Below, in pieces: positions 1 through 5,088 of a DNA stretch of 8,911 bases. The notes beneath the pieces are model-generated. The model was not told the DNA's origin. It was given only the letters and a program-made list of their open reading frames with translations, and searched no databases. The stretch spans positions 1-8,911 of the forward strand of contig JAUWFS010000139.1 in NCBI GenBank assembly GCA_030606805.1, in the 5' to 3' direction. The number at the start of each line of letters is the position of its first letter. The stretch's first letter is position 1. Source of the DNA: B13-G4 sp030606805. GTDB lineage: Bacteria; Desulfobacterota; Desulfobacteria; Desulfobacterales; ETH-SRB1. Made by a program: the position numbers and the translations under genes.

Positions 1-1566
1 ACGCCAAGGGAAATGCGAGGCTGGACCCAGGACCATGCTGCTATGACCGAAAAGGCAGCGGAAATTAGAGAACAAAAGTCCAAAACAGATGCGCTGCAAA
101 AAAGCATCGACAAGCGCCGCAACGCATTGGAGCAATCCCTTTATTCTCTCTCTGAACCTCGTACAGTTAGAGATGAATTATTGGCTGATTTAATCAAAAG
201 GGCACGAATGGTTATCGAACGGCAGGAAGAATTGATAAATATCAGAAAACAGTTTCAGGGTGAAAAAAAACAAAAGGAAAAAGAATTAGCTGAGGCAAAA
301 GCCCGCGTTGAGCAAAGTGAAAAAGACCTTTCTCAATGGAAGAAGGAATGGGAGCCGGCAGTCCGGCCCCTTGGACTTGTTGTTGACTCTAAGCCCTCCC
401 AGGCGAATGCGGTAATGGACGATCTATCAAGCCTCTTTGAAAAGCTCAAGGAAGCGGAAACTCTTCAAAAACGCATCAAAGGGATCGACCTGGATTCAAC
501 GGAATTTACTGATAAGGTCACCAGCCTGGTAAAAACAGTAGCCGAAGAACTGGCGGATTTGCCTGTGGATCAGGCTGCTACTGAACTCAACGCTCGATTG
601 AACCGGGCACGAGCGAACCAGACAAAGCTGCATGCCTTTGAAAAGCAATTGAGCAAGGAACAGAAGCGAGATAACCAGACAAACAAAGAGATGACCAGGA
701 TTAAAACTCGACTCAAAGGCATGTGTGAAGAAGCCGGCTGCAAAAGTTACGAGGGCCTCCCGGAGGCCGAACGCTGTTCCGAAAAACGCCGCATGATCGA
801 ATCCGACTTAAAAAGTCTCGACAAACAACTACTAAAGCTGAGCGCCGGCGATACCATTGATGATTTTGTTAAAGAAGCGTTAAACGAGGATCCGGATGGG
901 ATAGATACGGAAATTGAACGGCTGGCAGAAGAGATTGATAAGTTAATTGCTGAAAGATCTGCTCAAGATAAGACTATTGGCAGAGAAGAAAATGAGCTCA
1001 GTAAGATGGACGGCAGCGCGCAAGCGGCAGACATAGCCGAACAAACCCAAATGCTTCTGGGACGACTTGAAAACGACGTCGAGCAATACGCCCGGCTGCG
1101 TATTGCCTCTGCTGTTTTAAGCCAGGCGATTGAAATGTATCGTGAAAAAAACCAGGGTCCAATCCTAAAACGTGCCAACACATTTTTTGCGCAGCTTACC
1201 CAAGGCTCATTTGAGGGAATTCGGGCGGATTATGACAATCAAGGTCTGCCTGTACTTGTGGGTGTCCGCCCGGGCGGCAAAGAGGTAGTGGGCGTGGAGG
1301 GCATGAGTGAGGGCACTGCGGATCAGCTCTATCTTGTCCTTCGATTGGCCGGCCTGGAGGAATATCTGGAGCAAAACGAACCGATTCCATTCATCGTGGA
1401 CGACATTTTGATAAAATTCGACGACGACCGCTCTGCAGCGGCCTTGAAAGCCCTGGCGCAGTTATCCACCAGGACCCAGGTCATATTCTTTACGCATCAT
1501 CGGCACCTGATGGAACTGGCAGAGGAGAATATCGATCCTTCGGTTTTGATTAAGCATACTTTGTAG
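1..1566 (+). CDS. yhaN: YhaN-like SMC/Rad50-type ATPase, C-terminal part (5' end outside window)
   Basis: The frame is open from base 1, so the gene enters from the left. About 520 residues are present, against roughly 900-1200 for complete YhaN-like proteins, so the N-terminal Walker A half is missing. Most of the visible part is charged and heptad-like (Lys/Glu/Gln-rich, bases 40-1130), typical of the long coiled coil of SMC/Rad50/SbcC relatives. The C-terminal ATPase lobe follows: an ABC-like signature GMSEGTADQLYLVLRL near 1300-1350, a Walker B and D-loop region PFIVDDILIKFDDDR at about 1387-1431, and an H-loop FFTHHRH at about 1486-1506. By family knowledge such proteins act on DNA ends, usually with an SbcD/YhaO-type nuclease. 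No partner is visible and it probably lies to the left. The stop codon TAG (1564-1566) lies inside the palindrome at 1563-1590. The ending VLIKHTL looks like a natural terminus, so little or nothing has been lost. Confidence 0.85.
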   Translation, partial: TPREMRGWTQDHAAMTEKAAEIREQKSKTDALQKSIDKRRNALEQSLYSLSEPRTVRDELLADLIKRARMVIERQEELINIRKQFQGEKKQKEKELAEAKARVEQSEKDLSQWKKEWEPAVRPLGLVVDSKPSQANAVMDDLSSLFEKLKEAETLQKRIKGIDLDSTEFTDKVTSLVKTVAEELADLPVDQAATELNARLNRARANQTKLHAFEKQLSKEQKRDNQTNKEMTRIKTRLKGMCEEAGCKSYEGLPEAERCSEKRRMIESDLKSLDKQLLKLSAGDTIDDFVKEALNEDPDGIDTEIERLAEEIDKLIAERSAQDKTIGREENELSKMDGSAQAADIAEQTQMLLGRLENDVEQYARLRIASAVLSQAIEMYREKNQGPILKRANTFFAQLTQGSFEGIRADYDNQGLPVLVGVRPGGKEVVGVEGMSEGTADQLYLVLRLAGLEEYLEQNEPIPFIVDDILIKFDDDRSAAALKALAQLSTRTQVIFFTHHRHLMELAEENIDPSVLIKHTL

Positions 1567-1590
1567 GGGCACGATGCATCGTGCCCCTAC
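1563..1590. repeat. Perfect 28-bp REP-like palindrome, left end of RAYT unit
   Basis: The half-site GTAGGGGCACGATG is followed directly by its exact reverse complement, so all 28 bases are self-complementary. The yhaN-like stop codon (1564-1566) is inside it. Bases 1563-1586 recur in direct orientation at 2187-2210, and both copies are followed within 2-4 bases by AATGGC. It probably folds as a hairpin in single-stranded DNA, the substrate type of Y1/HUH REP transposases, and could also weakly terminate or stabilise the yhaN transcript. There is no T-run, so it is not a canonical terminator. Confidence 0.9.
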
Positions 1591-1612
1591 AATGGCAATC
1601 AACGGTGAAAAT

Positions 1613-2164
1613 ATGAAATACAATCCTGATATTCATCACCGCCGTTCCATTCGATTAAAGGGATATGATTATTCACAGGCAGGATTATATTTCATCACCA
1701 TTTGCACGCAAAACCGATTGTGTTTATTTGGGGAAATTGAAAATGGGGGAGTGCAATTAAACGATGCAGGAATCATGATTGAACACCAATGGCAGGAATT
1801 GATATATCGTTTTGATAATATCAAATTACATGAATTTATTGTCATGCCCAATCATTTTCATGGAATCATTGAATTCGTAGGGGTGCCCCTTGTGGGTACC
1901 CAAAATGTGGAACAACCGCCAACAACAGGGCAACCACAAGGGATTGCCCCTACGGTTGGTGATGCGGTAGGGGCATTTAAATCATTGACCACCAATGAAT
2001 ATATTCGGGGTGTGAAAAATAATGGTTGGTCACGGTTTAATAAAAAATTATGGCAACGCAATTATTACGAACACATTATCCGTGATGAAAAATCCTGTTA
2101 TCAAATATGGGAATACGTACAAACAAATCCCCTGAAATGGCAGGATGATAAATATTATGTCTAA
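1613..2164 (+). CDS. REP-associated tyrosine transposase (RAYT, Y1/HUH family)
   Basis: From the ATG at 1613 the product is 183 residues. The N-terminal region HHRRSIRLKGYDYSQAG followed by LYFITICTQNR is typical of the family. The metal-binding HUH motif is MPNHFHGII (His81 and His83). The C-terminal QRNYYEHIIRDE carries the candidate nucleophilic tyrosine (Tyr151 or Tyr152), followed by the family ending YVQTNPLKW. By family knowledge it nicks and joins single-stranded DNA at REP hairpins. Upstream in-frame ATGs at 1574 and 1592 exist, but 1574 lies inside the palindrome. I prefer 1613, which has a weak GGTGA four bases before it and starts with the usual MKYNPDIHHRRS sequence. Residues of about 89-115 (VGVPLVGTQ...GQPQGIAPT) are encoded by a palindromic element and look like a tolerated insertion in the loop after the HUH motif. 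All catalytic positions are intact, so it is probably functional. Confidence 0.9.
   Translation: MKYNPDIHHRRSIRLKGYDYSQAGLYFITICTQNRLCLFGEIENGGVQLNDAGIMIEHQWQELIYRFDNIKLHEFIVMPNHFHGIIEFVGVPLVGTQNVEQPPTTGQPQGIAPTVGDAVGAFKSLTTNEYIRGVKNNGWSRFNKKLWQRNYYEHIIRDEKSCYQIWEYVQTNPLKWQDDKYYV
1877..1953. repeat. REP-related inverted repeat inside the RAYT coding sequence
   Basis: The left arm (1877-1901) begins GTAGGGGTGCCCCTTGTGGG. The right arm (1928-1953), read on the other strand, begins GTAGGGGCAATCCCTTGTGG. The arms are imperfect complements of about 25 bases around a 26-base loop. Both start with the same GTAGGGG heptamer as the unit's end palindromes, and a further GTAGGGGCA sits at 1967-1975. 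The frame stays open throughout, and the segment encodes a Gly/Pro/Gln/Thr-rich linker. Confidence 0.75.
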
Positions 2165-2186
2165 AATCACCGAATCCGCTATCGAG

Positions 2187-2210
2187 GTAGGGGCACGATG
2201 CATCGTGCCC
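2187..2210. repeat. Second copy of the REP-like palindrome, right end of RAYT unit
   Basis: This direct repeat of 1563-1586 has the same 14-base half-site, but the last four bases of the second half-site (CTAC) are missing. Twenty of its 24 bases remain self-complementary. It lies 22 bases behind the RAYT stop and marks the point where the leftward gene fragment to the right loses its frame homology. Confidence 0.85.
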
Positions 2211-2468
2211 TGAATGGCTGTTAGCTTCGAGTATAATTGTTTTATTACGTTCATTGATATCTGCACGCGTTTTTTCAATCATTGATCGTGTTATTCGAAT
2301 ATATTCTTCGAATGGTACATCATTGGTAAACTTAAAACAGGTATTTACTTCAGATTGTTGAAGGCGAAGGGGGGTTGCTCGACATCCGATAAATATTGCG
2401 ATGATAAATATTATACTGAAGGCAACTGACCTGGAAGGTTTTTCAGTATAGTTACTTAAATCTGCCAT
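2211..2468 (-). pseudogene. 5' fragment of a lipoprotein-like hypothetical protein, cut off by the RAYT unit
   Basis: Read leftwards from the ATG at 2468, about 85 residues look like real protein. There is a short polar N-terminus (MADLSNYTEKPSR), a hydrophobic stretch SVAFSIIFIIAIFIGC with a possible lipobox cysteine, then a soluble region including FEEYIRITRSMIEKTRADIN and ending ...ILEANS. Directly after EANS the frame enters the palindrome at 2210 and then the antisense of the transposase gene, giving unrelated sequence to a stop near 2076. I read this as an N-terminal remnant. The region around FEEYIRITR...ANS faintly recalls exported alpha/beta-hydrolase-type proteins of deltaproteobacteria, but I cannot confirm that. 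An upstream ATG at 2519 lies in the putative terminator and is less likely. No good Shine-Dalgarno sequence is visible before 2468. Confidence 0.55.
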
Positions 2469-2500
2469 AAAAGAGCCGGCAATAGGAAATGCGATACAAT

Positions 2501-2534
2501 AAAAAAAGGAGAGGCACAAATGCCACGCCTTTTT
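2501..2534 (-). terminator. Possible factor-independent terminator, mainly leftward
   Basis: The stem pairs 2508-2516 with 2521-2529 (seven pairs, two mismatches) around a CAAA loop. It is flanked by seven A's on the left and five T's on the right, so a leftward transcript would end in a seven-U tract. It would close the hsp20/acidic-protein transcription unit after the inverted-repeat element. Because of the flanking A and T tracts it could also work weakly rightward, behind the transposase. The two mismatches keep confidence moderate. Confidence 0.4.
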
Positions 2535-2578
2535 AGATGGTATTTTTTATGAATTTTATTTTTGAATTTCAACGAGGT

Positions 2579-2737
2579 ATACCTCGGAAGGTCACAAATT
2601 GCGCTTTTTTCGGTGAGCAATGAGCATCAAGAGCAAGGCGCGAAGGCGCGGAATAGCAGGCTATTGCAAGTCTGAGCAACGCTGCTATTGATGTTTATGG
2701 CCAGCGAAAAATCGTTCTTTGTGGCCTTTCGAGGTAT
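2579..2737. mobile_element. 159-bp non-coding inverted-repeat (MITE-like) element
   Basis: The left end ATACCTCGGAAGGTCACAAA and the right end read on the other strand (ATACCTCGAAAGGCCACAAA) match at 18 of 20 positions. Similarity continues weakly through a T-rich stretch and a CATCAA motif. The left boundary is also part of a perfect 14-bp palindrome, CGAGGTATACCTCG (2573-2586). The middle holds a GC-rich GGCGCGAAGGCGCGG and a small hairpin AATAGC-AG-GCTATT (2652-2665). No open frame of useful length is present. It starts 12 bases beyond the stop of the leftward 56-residue gene, so it would be transcribed into that gene's 3' untranslated region. Confidence 0.65.
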
Positions 2738-2748
2738 CAATTAATAAG

Positions 2749-2919
2749 TTAAAAATAGTCGTCCCATATTTCTTCATCCCACAAATTGTCATACATATCA
2801 TCCCAAGTTATAACTTCATCAAAAATACTTTTTAAACCGAATCTGTTATGTGTAGATTCATAATCATAATCAGATTCGAATCCATTTCCATCGAAGTATA
2901 ATTTTTCAAGATCAGGCAT
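2749..2919 (-). CDS. Small, highly acidic hypothetical protein
   Basis: The product is 56 residues starting MPDLEKLYFDGNG and ending WDEEIWDDYF. It is rich in Asp, Glu, Tyr and Trp, especially in the last 20 residues (ITWDDMYDNLWDEEIWDDYF). I do not recognise a family, and there is no signal peptide or membrane segment. The start is set by a very strong Shine-Dalgarno GGAGGAGG immediately before the ATG at 2919. The in-frame ATG at 2931 would place that site inside the gene and has none of its own. It lies 89 bases downstream of hsp20 in the same direction, so co-transcription and a stress-related role are plausible but unproven. The strong ribosome site and sustained acidic composition make a spurious frame unlikely. 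Confidence 0.6.
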   Translation of the reverse strand: MPDLEKLYFDGNGFESDYDYESTHNRFGLKSIFDEVITWDDMYDNLWDEEIWDDYF

Positions 2920-2921
2920 AG

Positions 2922-2929
2922 CCTCCTCC
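2922..2929 (-). promoter_or_regulatory. Strong Shine-Dalgarno GGAGGAGG deciding the start of the acidic protein
   Basis: On the minus strand GGAGGAGG is followed by CT and then ATG (2919-2917). With GGAGG at 2929-2925 as the pairing core, the spacing is five bases. This fixes Met at 2919 rather than 2931. Confidence 0.65.
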
Positions 2930-3008
2930 ATTTTATAGAAAATTAGGATATTATGATATTGAAAATAACCAGGTGAGCAGCAAAAAGATACTACAATGGA
3001 AGTTTTAT

Positions 3009-3458
3009 TTATTCTACATTAATGCTTATCTGTTTAGGCTTTTTTTCCTCAGGCTTTGGTACTTCTATTTCAAGAACCCCGTTTTTGAAATTTGCCTTAA
3101 TTGCTTCAGGATTTACCGCATCCGGCAAAGTGAAAGACCTCTGGAATTTACCAAAACTCCTCTCTTTTCTGTAGTAATTTTCTTCCTTGGTTTCTTTATC
3201 AAAAAAACGCTCCCCTTTAATTATTAACACATTGCCTTTAACATCTATGGATACATCATCTTTTTTTATGCCAGGGAGTTCTGCTTTTATGACGATTGCA
3301 TTATCGGTGTCAAAAATATCTACTACTGGTCTCCAGGCGGATATACCGACCTCGTCTTCAAAGTCCGTTGAACCGGCAAATGCTTCATTAAACATACGGT
3401 TTATGCGGTCTTGCAGGGTCGTTACGTTTCTCAAAGGATCCCATCTTATAATAGTCAT
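3009..3458 (-). CDS. hsp20: Small heat-shock protein, Hsp20/alpha-crystallin family
   Basis: This is a complete 149-residue ATP-independent holdase chaperone that would bind unfolding cytoplasmic proteins. The N-terminal arm WDPLRNVTTLQDRINRMF is typical of bacterial Hsp20. The alpha-crystallin domain spans about residues 43-136, from RPVVDIFDTDNAIVIKAELPG to the conserved A-x3-NGVLEIEVPK (122-135). The C-terminal I-x-I oligomerisation motif is ISI (144-146). The start at 3458 has AAGGAG nine bases upstream (complement of 3468-3473). The length is normal for the family and no key element is missing. It is transcribed away from the signalling genes, sharing the 476-bp spacer with the divergent histidine kinase. 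I found no CIRCE element and no convincing heat-shock sigma promoter. A TTGACA (complement of 3523-3528) lies upstream but has no -10 at the right distance. Confidence 0.95.
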   Translation of the reverse strand: MTIIRWDPLRNVTTLQDRINRMFNEAFAGSTDFEDEVGISAWRPVVDIFDTDNAIVIKAELPGIKKDDVSIDVKGNVLIIKGERFFDKETKEENYYRKERSFGKFQRSFTLPDAVNPEAIKANFKNGVLEIEVPKPEEKKPKQISINVE

Positions 3459-3600
3459 ATTAACATACTCCTTAAATCCAGCGTATTAAATATTCTTTTT
3501 TCTTGAACCATTTAAAATCAAGTGTCAAGATAAAAATAACGGTAAATTTACAACTTTAAAAAATTTATTTTTTATTAGTAGTTTTGATTTATTAGCTATA

Positions 3601-3622
3601 CAATACCTTGTGGTTGGTATTG
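3601..3622. repeat. Hairpin CAATACC / GGTATTG in the hsp20-kinase spacer
   Basis: CAATACC (3601-3607), an 8-base loop and GGTATTG (3616-3622) form a perfect 7-bp stem. An imperfect outer extension pairs TAGCT upstream with AGCTA downstream. It could be an operator or RNA hairpin. No T-run follows, so it is not a standard terminator. The stem sequence equals the main unit of the 7-bp repeat array at 6109-6234. Confidence 0.5.
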
Positions 3623-3700
3623 ATAATAAGCTATTTAGGAGAAATACAGGTTAAAAATATTTCAGAAAATATCCGCAATATTTTTTTGGGTGCAATGTAG

Positions 3701-3706
3701 TATAAT
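3701..3706 (+). promoter_or_regulatory. Candidate -10 box (TATAAT) for the histidine kinase
   Basis: A perfect TATAAT lies in GTAGTATAATGCG. The 17-bp spacing would place the -35 at 3678-3683 (ATATTT), which is poor. If real, transcription would start near 3713 and read through the whole MITE before reaching the kinase. Confidence 0.25.
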
Positions 3707-3775
3707 GCGAAAATTATTTGCAGGCTTGGGTAGTTCTTGAAATTAGCAGGGTGAAACCTTTGAACTAAATTGAGC

Positions 3776-3900
3776 TATAGACTTTCAGATAATTCATTTC
3801 ACAAGGCTATAAGGAAAAATCTGAGTAAGTCGTGCTTATGTGTACGTCGTCGAAGATTTTGACTGATAACGCAGTAAAATTATTTATCTGAAAGTCTATA
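3776..3900. mobile_element. MITE copy A (125 bp), no transposase
   Basis: Both ends begin TATAGACTTTCAGATAA when read inwards, and terminal similarity extends to about 28 bases (ATTT-AC after the identical 17). Inner sequences AAAAATCT and AGATTTT give a second stem. The element holds no gene. Its left arm matches the right arm of copy B at about 31 of 32 positions, and its right arm matches the left arm of B at about 38 of 40, so A and B are the same element in opposite orientation. The ends TA-TAGAC and GTCTA-TA fit insertion at a TA dinucleotide, as for IS630/Tc1-type transposases, but this cannot be separated from a TIR that simply starts with TA. Confidence 0.85.
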
Positions 3901-3907
3901 TACTCAA

Positions 3908-3922
3908 TCAGCCGGAGGCTGA
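3908..3922 (+). promoter_or_regulatory. Small hairpin enclosing GGAGG upstream of the histidine kinase
   Basis: TCAGCC-GGA-GGCTGA is a perfect 6-bp stem with a 3-base loop. It contains the only good Shine-Dalgarno core, GGAGG at 3914-3918, before the kinase gene. The spacing to the ATG at 3935 is 16 bases, longer than usual. An out-of-frame ATG at 3931 (12-base spacing) meets a stop after four codons. The arrangement could damp kinase translation. Confidence 0.4.
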
Positions 3923-3934
3923 CAAAAAGAATGT

Positions 3935-5041
3935 ATGATGGATGAAAAACCAACACTCAATGAACTTAATCAAAATGAGATGTCGTCGAAAGCCTATTTA
4001 GTACAGTGGCAGACTACCTTTGATGCCATTAATGACGCTGTCTGTCTTTTGGACATGAATGGAAAGATTTTACGATGCAACAAGGCAATGGAAAGCCTTC
4101 TGCAAAAATCCTCCAAAGAAATAATCGGCGGCACCTGCTGGAAACTTGTACATGGAACGGATAAACCTATAAAAGGTTGCCCAATTGTGCGTATGAAAAA
4201 AACTCTCTGCAGAGAAACCCTCGTTTTGGAAGTTGATGACAAATGGCTTAATGTCACTGTCGATCCTGTAATAGACGAAACAGGAAATCTTACCAGCGCT
4301 GTTCACATTATAAGCGATATAACTCAACACAAGCAGGCAGAGAAGGCTTTGAAACGTTTAAATGAAGAACTTTTGAAAGAGCATAATCAAAGGAAGATAT
4401 TATCCAAGAGCCTTATAGATCTTCTGGAAAAAGACCGCCGGCAGATCGCCATGGAACTTCATGACCACATTGGCCAAATCCTGACCTCCATCAAGCTGAA
4501 CCTTGAAATGATTCATGAGAAATTGAAGCCTGGCGGTATGGAGTTGGGATCCCAGATAGCAGCCGTTCAAGAAAGAACGATTCAAGCGATAAAGGATATT
4601 AAGAATGTCTCTCGCGGGCTGAGGCCCGCCATGATAGAGTCTCTGGGCGTAGTCTCTTCCCTTCGGGAGCTATTCAACGAAATTCAGCAGCAGACGGATA
4701 TTGAAATCCGTTTTTTCAGTCGAGGTATTCCTAAACGATTTGAAGAAGCAAAGGAACTTGCCGTTTACCGTATTGCACAGGAGGCATTAACCAATATCAT
4801 CAGACATGCCGGAGCTAAGAATATTTTTGTGAATCTGGTCAAGAAAGACAAAAAGCTTTTATTGAGCGTGGAAGATAACGGCGTTGGTTTTGATCAGGAC
4901 AAGGTAATGAAGCCCTCAAAAAGAAAGAAATCACTCGGACTCCTCATTATGAGGGAGAGAGCAGTACAACTTGATGGAGAGTTCACCATAGAGTCACAGC
5001 CCGGCAAAGGAACACACTTATTGGTGGAAATACCGATTTAA
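3935..5041 (+). CDS. PAS sensor histidine kinase, NarL/NreB-type (HisKA_3)
   Basis: The 368-residue protein has no signal peptide or membrane segment, so it should be cytosolic. A PAS domain covers about residues 22-132 and contains a Cys/His cluster, GGTCWKLVHGTDKPIKGCP (Cys68, His73, Cys82). A short coiled linker (133-165) leads to a HisKA_3 domain with phosphoacceptor His176 in ELHDHIGQ. The HATPase_c domain has an N box around Asn287 (QEALTNIIRHA), a G1 box DNGVGFD (314-320) and a G2 box SLGLLIMRERA (333-343). It should autophosphorylate and pass phosphate to the LuxR-type regulator encoded 47 bp downstream, a pairing normal for this kinase class. The ligand is unknown. The cysteine/histidine cluster could bind metal or sense redox state. 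The start at 3935 is the first in-frame ATG, with a second directly after it. The ribosome site is poorly spaced and sits in a hairpin. Confidence 0.92.
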   Translation: MMDEKPTLNELNQNEMSSKAYLVQWQTTFDAINDAVCLLDMNGKILRCNKAMESLLQKSSKEIIGGTCWKLVHGTDKPIKGCPIVRMKKTLCRETLVLEVDDKWLNVTVDPVIDETGNLTSAVHIISDITQHKQAEKALKRLNEELLKEHNQRKILSKSLIDLLEKDRRQIAMELHDHIGQILTSIKLNLEMIHEKLKPGGMELGSQIAAVQERTIQAIKDIKNVSRGLRPAMIESLGVVSSLRELFNEIQQQTDIEIRFFSRGIPKRFEEAKELAVYRIAQEALTNIIRHAGAKNIFVNLVKKDKKLLLSVEDNGVGFDQDKVMKPSKRKKSLGLLIMRERAVQLDGEFTIESQPGKGTHLLVEIPI

Positions 5042-5052
5042 ATTTGGGGACT

Positions 5053-5066
5053 GGGTACCCAATACC
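5053..5066. repeat. Heptamer-like sequence between kinase and regulator
   Basis: GGGTACCCAATACC lies in the 47-bp gap between the two genes. TACCCAATACC (5056-5066) is identical to two adjoining units of the 7-bp array (for example 6154-6164). The inverted stretch at 6014-6023 is complementary to 10 of these bases. It may be a short remnant or seed of the same repeat. Confidence 0.4.
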
Positions 5067-5088
5067 TAAAAACGAAACGGAGTTTGTT

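Larger units (their letters stand above)
1563..2210 (+). mobile_element. REP-RAYT unit: palindrome, Y1 transposase gene, palindrome
   Basis: The 648-bp unit is bounded by two direct copies of the same palindromic sequence and contains one gene, a REP-associated tyrosine transposase. By family knowledge RAYTs are Y1-transposase relatives that sit singly between REP palindromes and are thought to spread them. No target-site duplication is obvious, as expected for HUH chemistry. On the left the unit touches the yhaN-like stop codon. On the right it cuts off a leftward gene, which supports a genuine insertion or rearrangement. The interior looks more AT-rich than the yhaN-like gene by eye. Confidence 0.75.
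3459..3934. other. 476-bp divergent intergenic region between hsp20 and the histidine kinase
   Basis: This AT-rich spacer must hold the promoters for both divergent genes. It contains the hsp20 ribosome site (3468-3473), a TTGACA on the minus strand (3523-3528), a hairpin with 7-bp stem (3601-3622), a TATAAT on the plus strand (3701-3706), a complete MITE (3776-3900) and a small hairpin around GGAGG (3908-3922). I see no open frame worth calling in it. Confidence 0.7.

Noticed and set aside
1574..1612. Longer RAYT start inside the palindrome
   Set aside because: The ATG at 1574 is a by-product of the palindrome centre (GATGCATC) and has no ribosome site. Family proteins begin near MKYNPDIHHRRS.
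1894..1901. GGGTACCC in the RAYT gene as another member of the heptamer family (also at 5053-5060)
   Set aside because: The shared 8-bp palindrome is too short, and its neighbours follow the GTAGGGG element rather than the 7-bp period.
2076..2210. C-terminal 60 residues of the leftward frame beginning at 2468 or 2519
   Set aside because: They are only antisense to the repeat and transposase gene. Codon pattern and transposase motifs show the plus strand is the coding one.
3187..3489. 100-codon rightward open frame over hsp20
   Set aside because: It lies entirely antisense to an unmistakable alpha-crystallin gene and has no recognisable protein features.
3495..3530. Heat-shock or housekeeping promoter for hsp20 built on TTGACA (complement of 3523-3528)
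   Set aside because: No TATAAT-like or sigma-32 CCCCAT-like -10 is found at the correct spacing. The nearest AT-rich hexamers are too far away.
5044..5088. TTG-initiated N-terminal extension of the response regulator (15 residues)
   Set aside because: The ATG at 5089 has a properly spaced GGAG and a canonical receiver start. The extension has no ribosome site and lies over the heptamer-like repeat.
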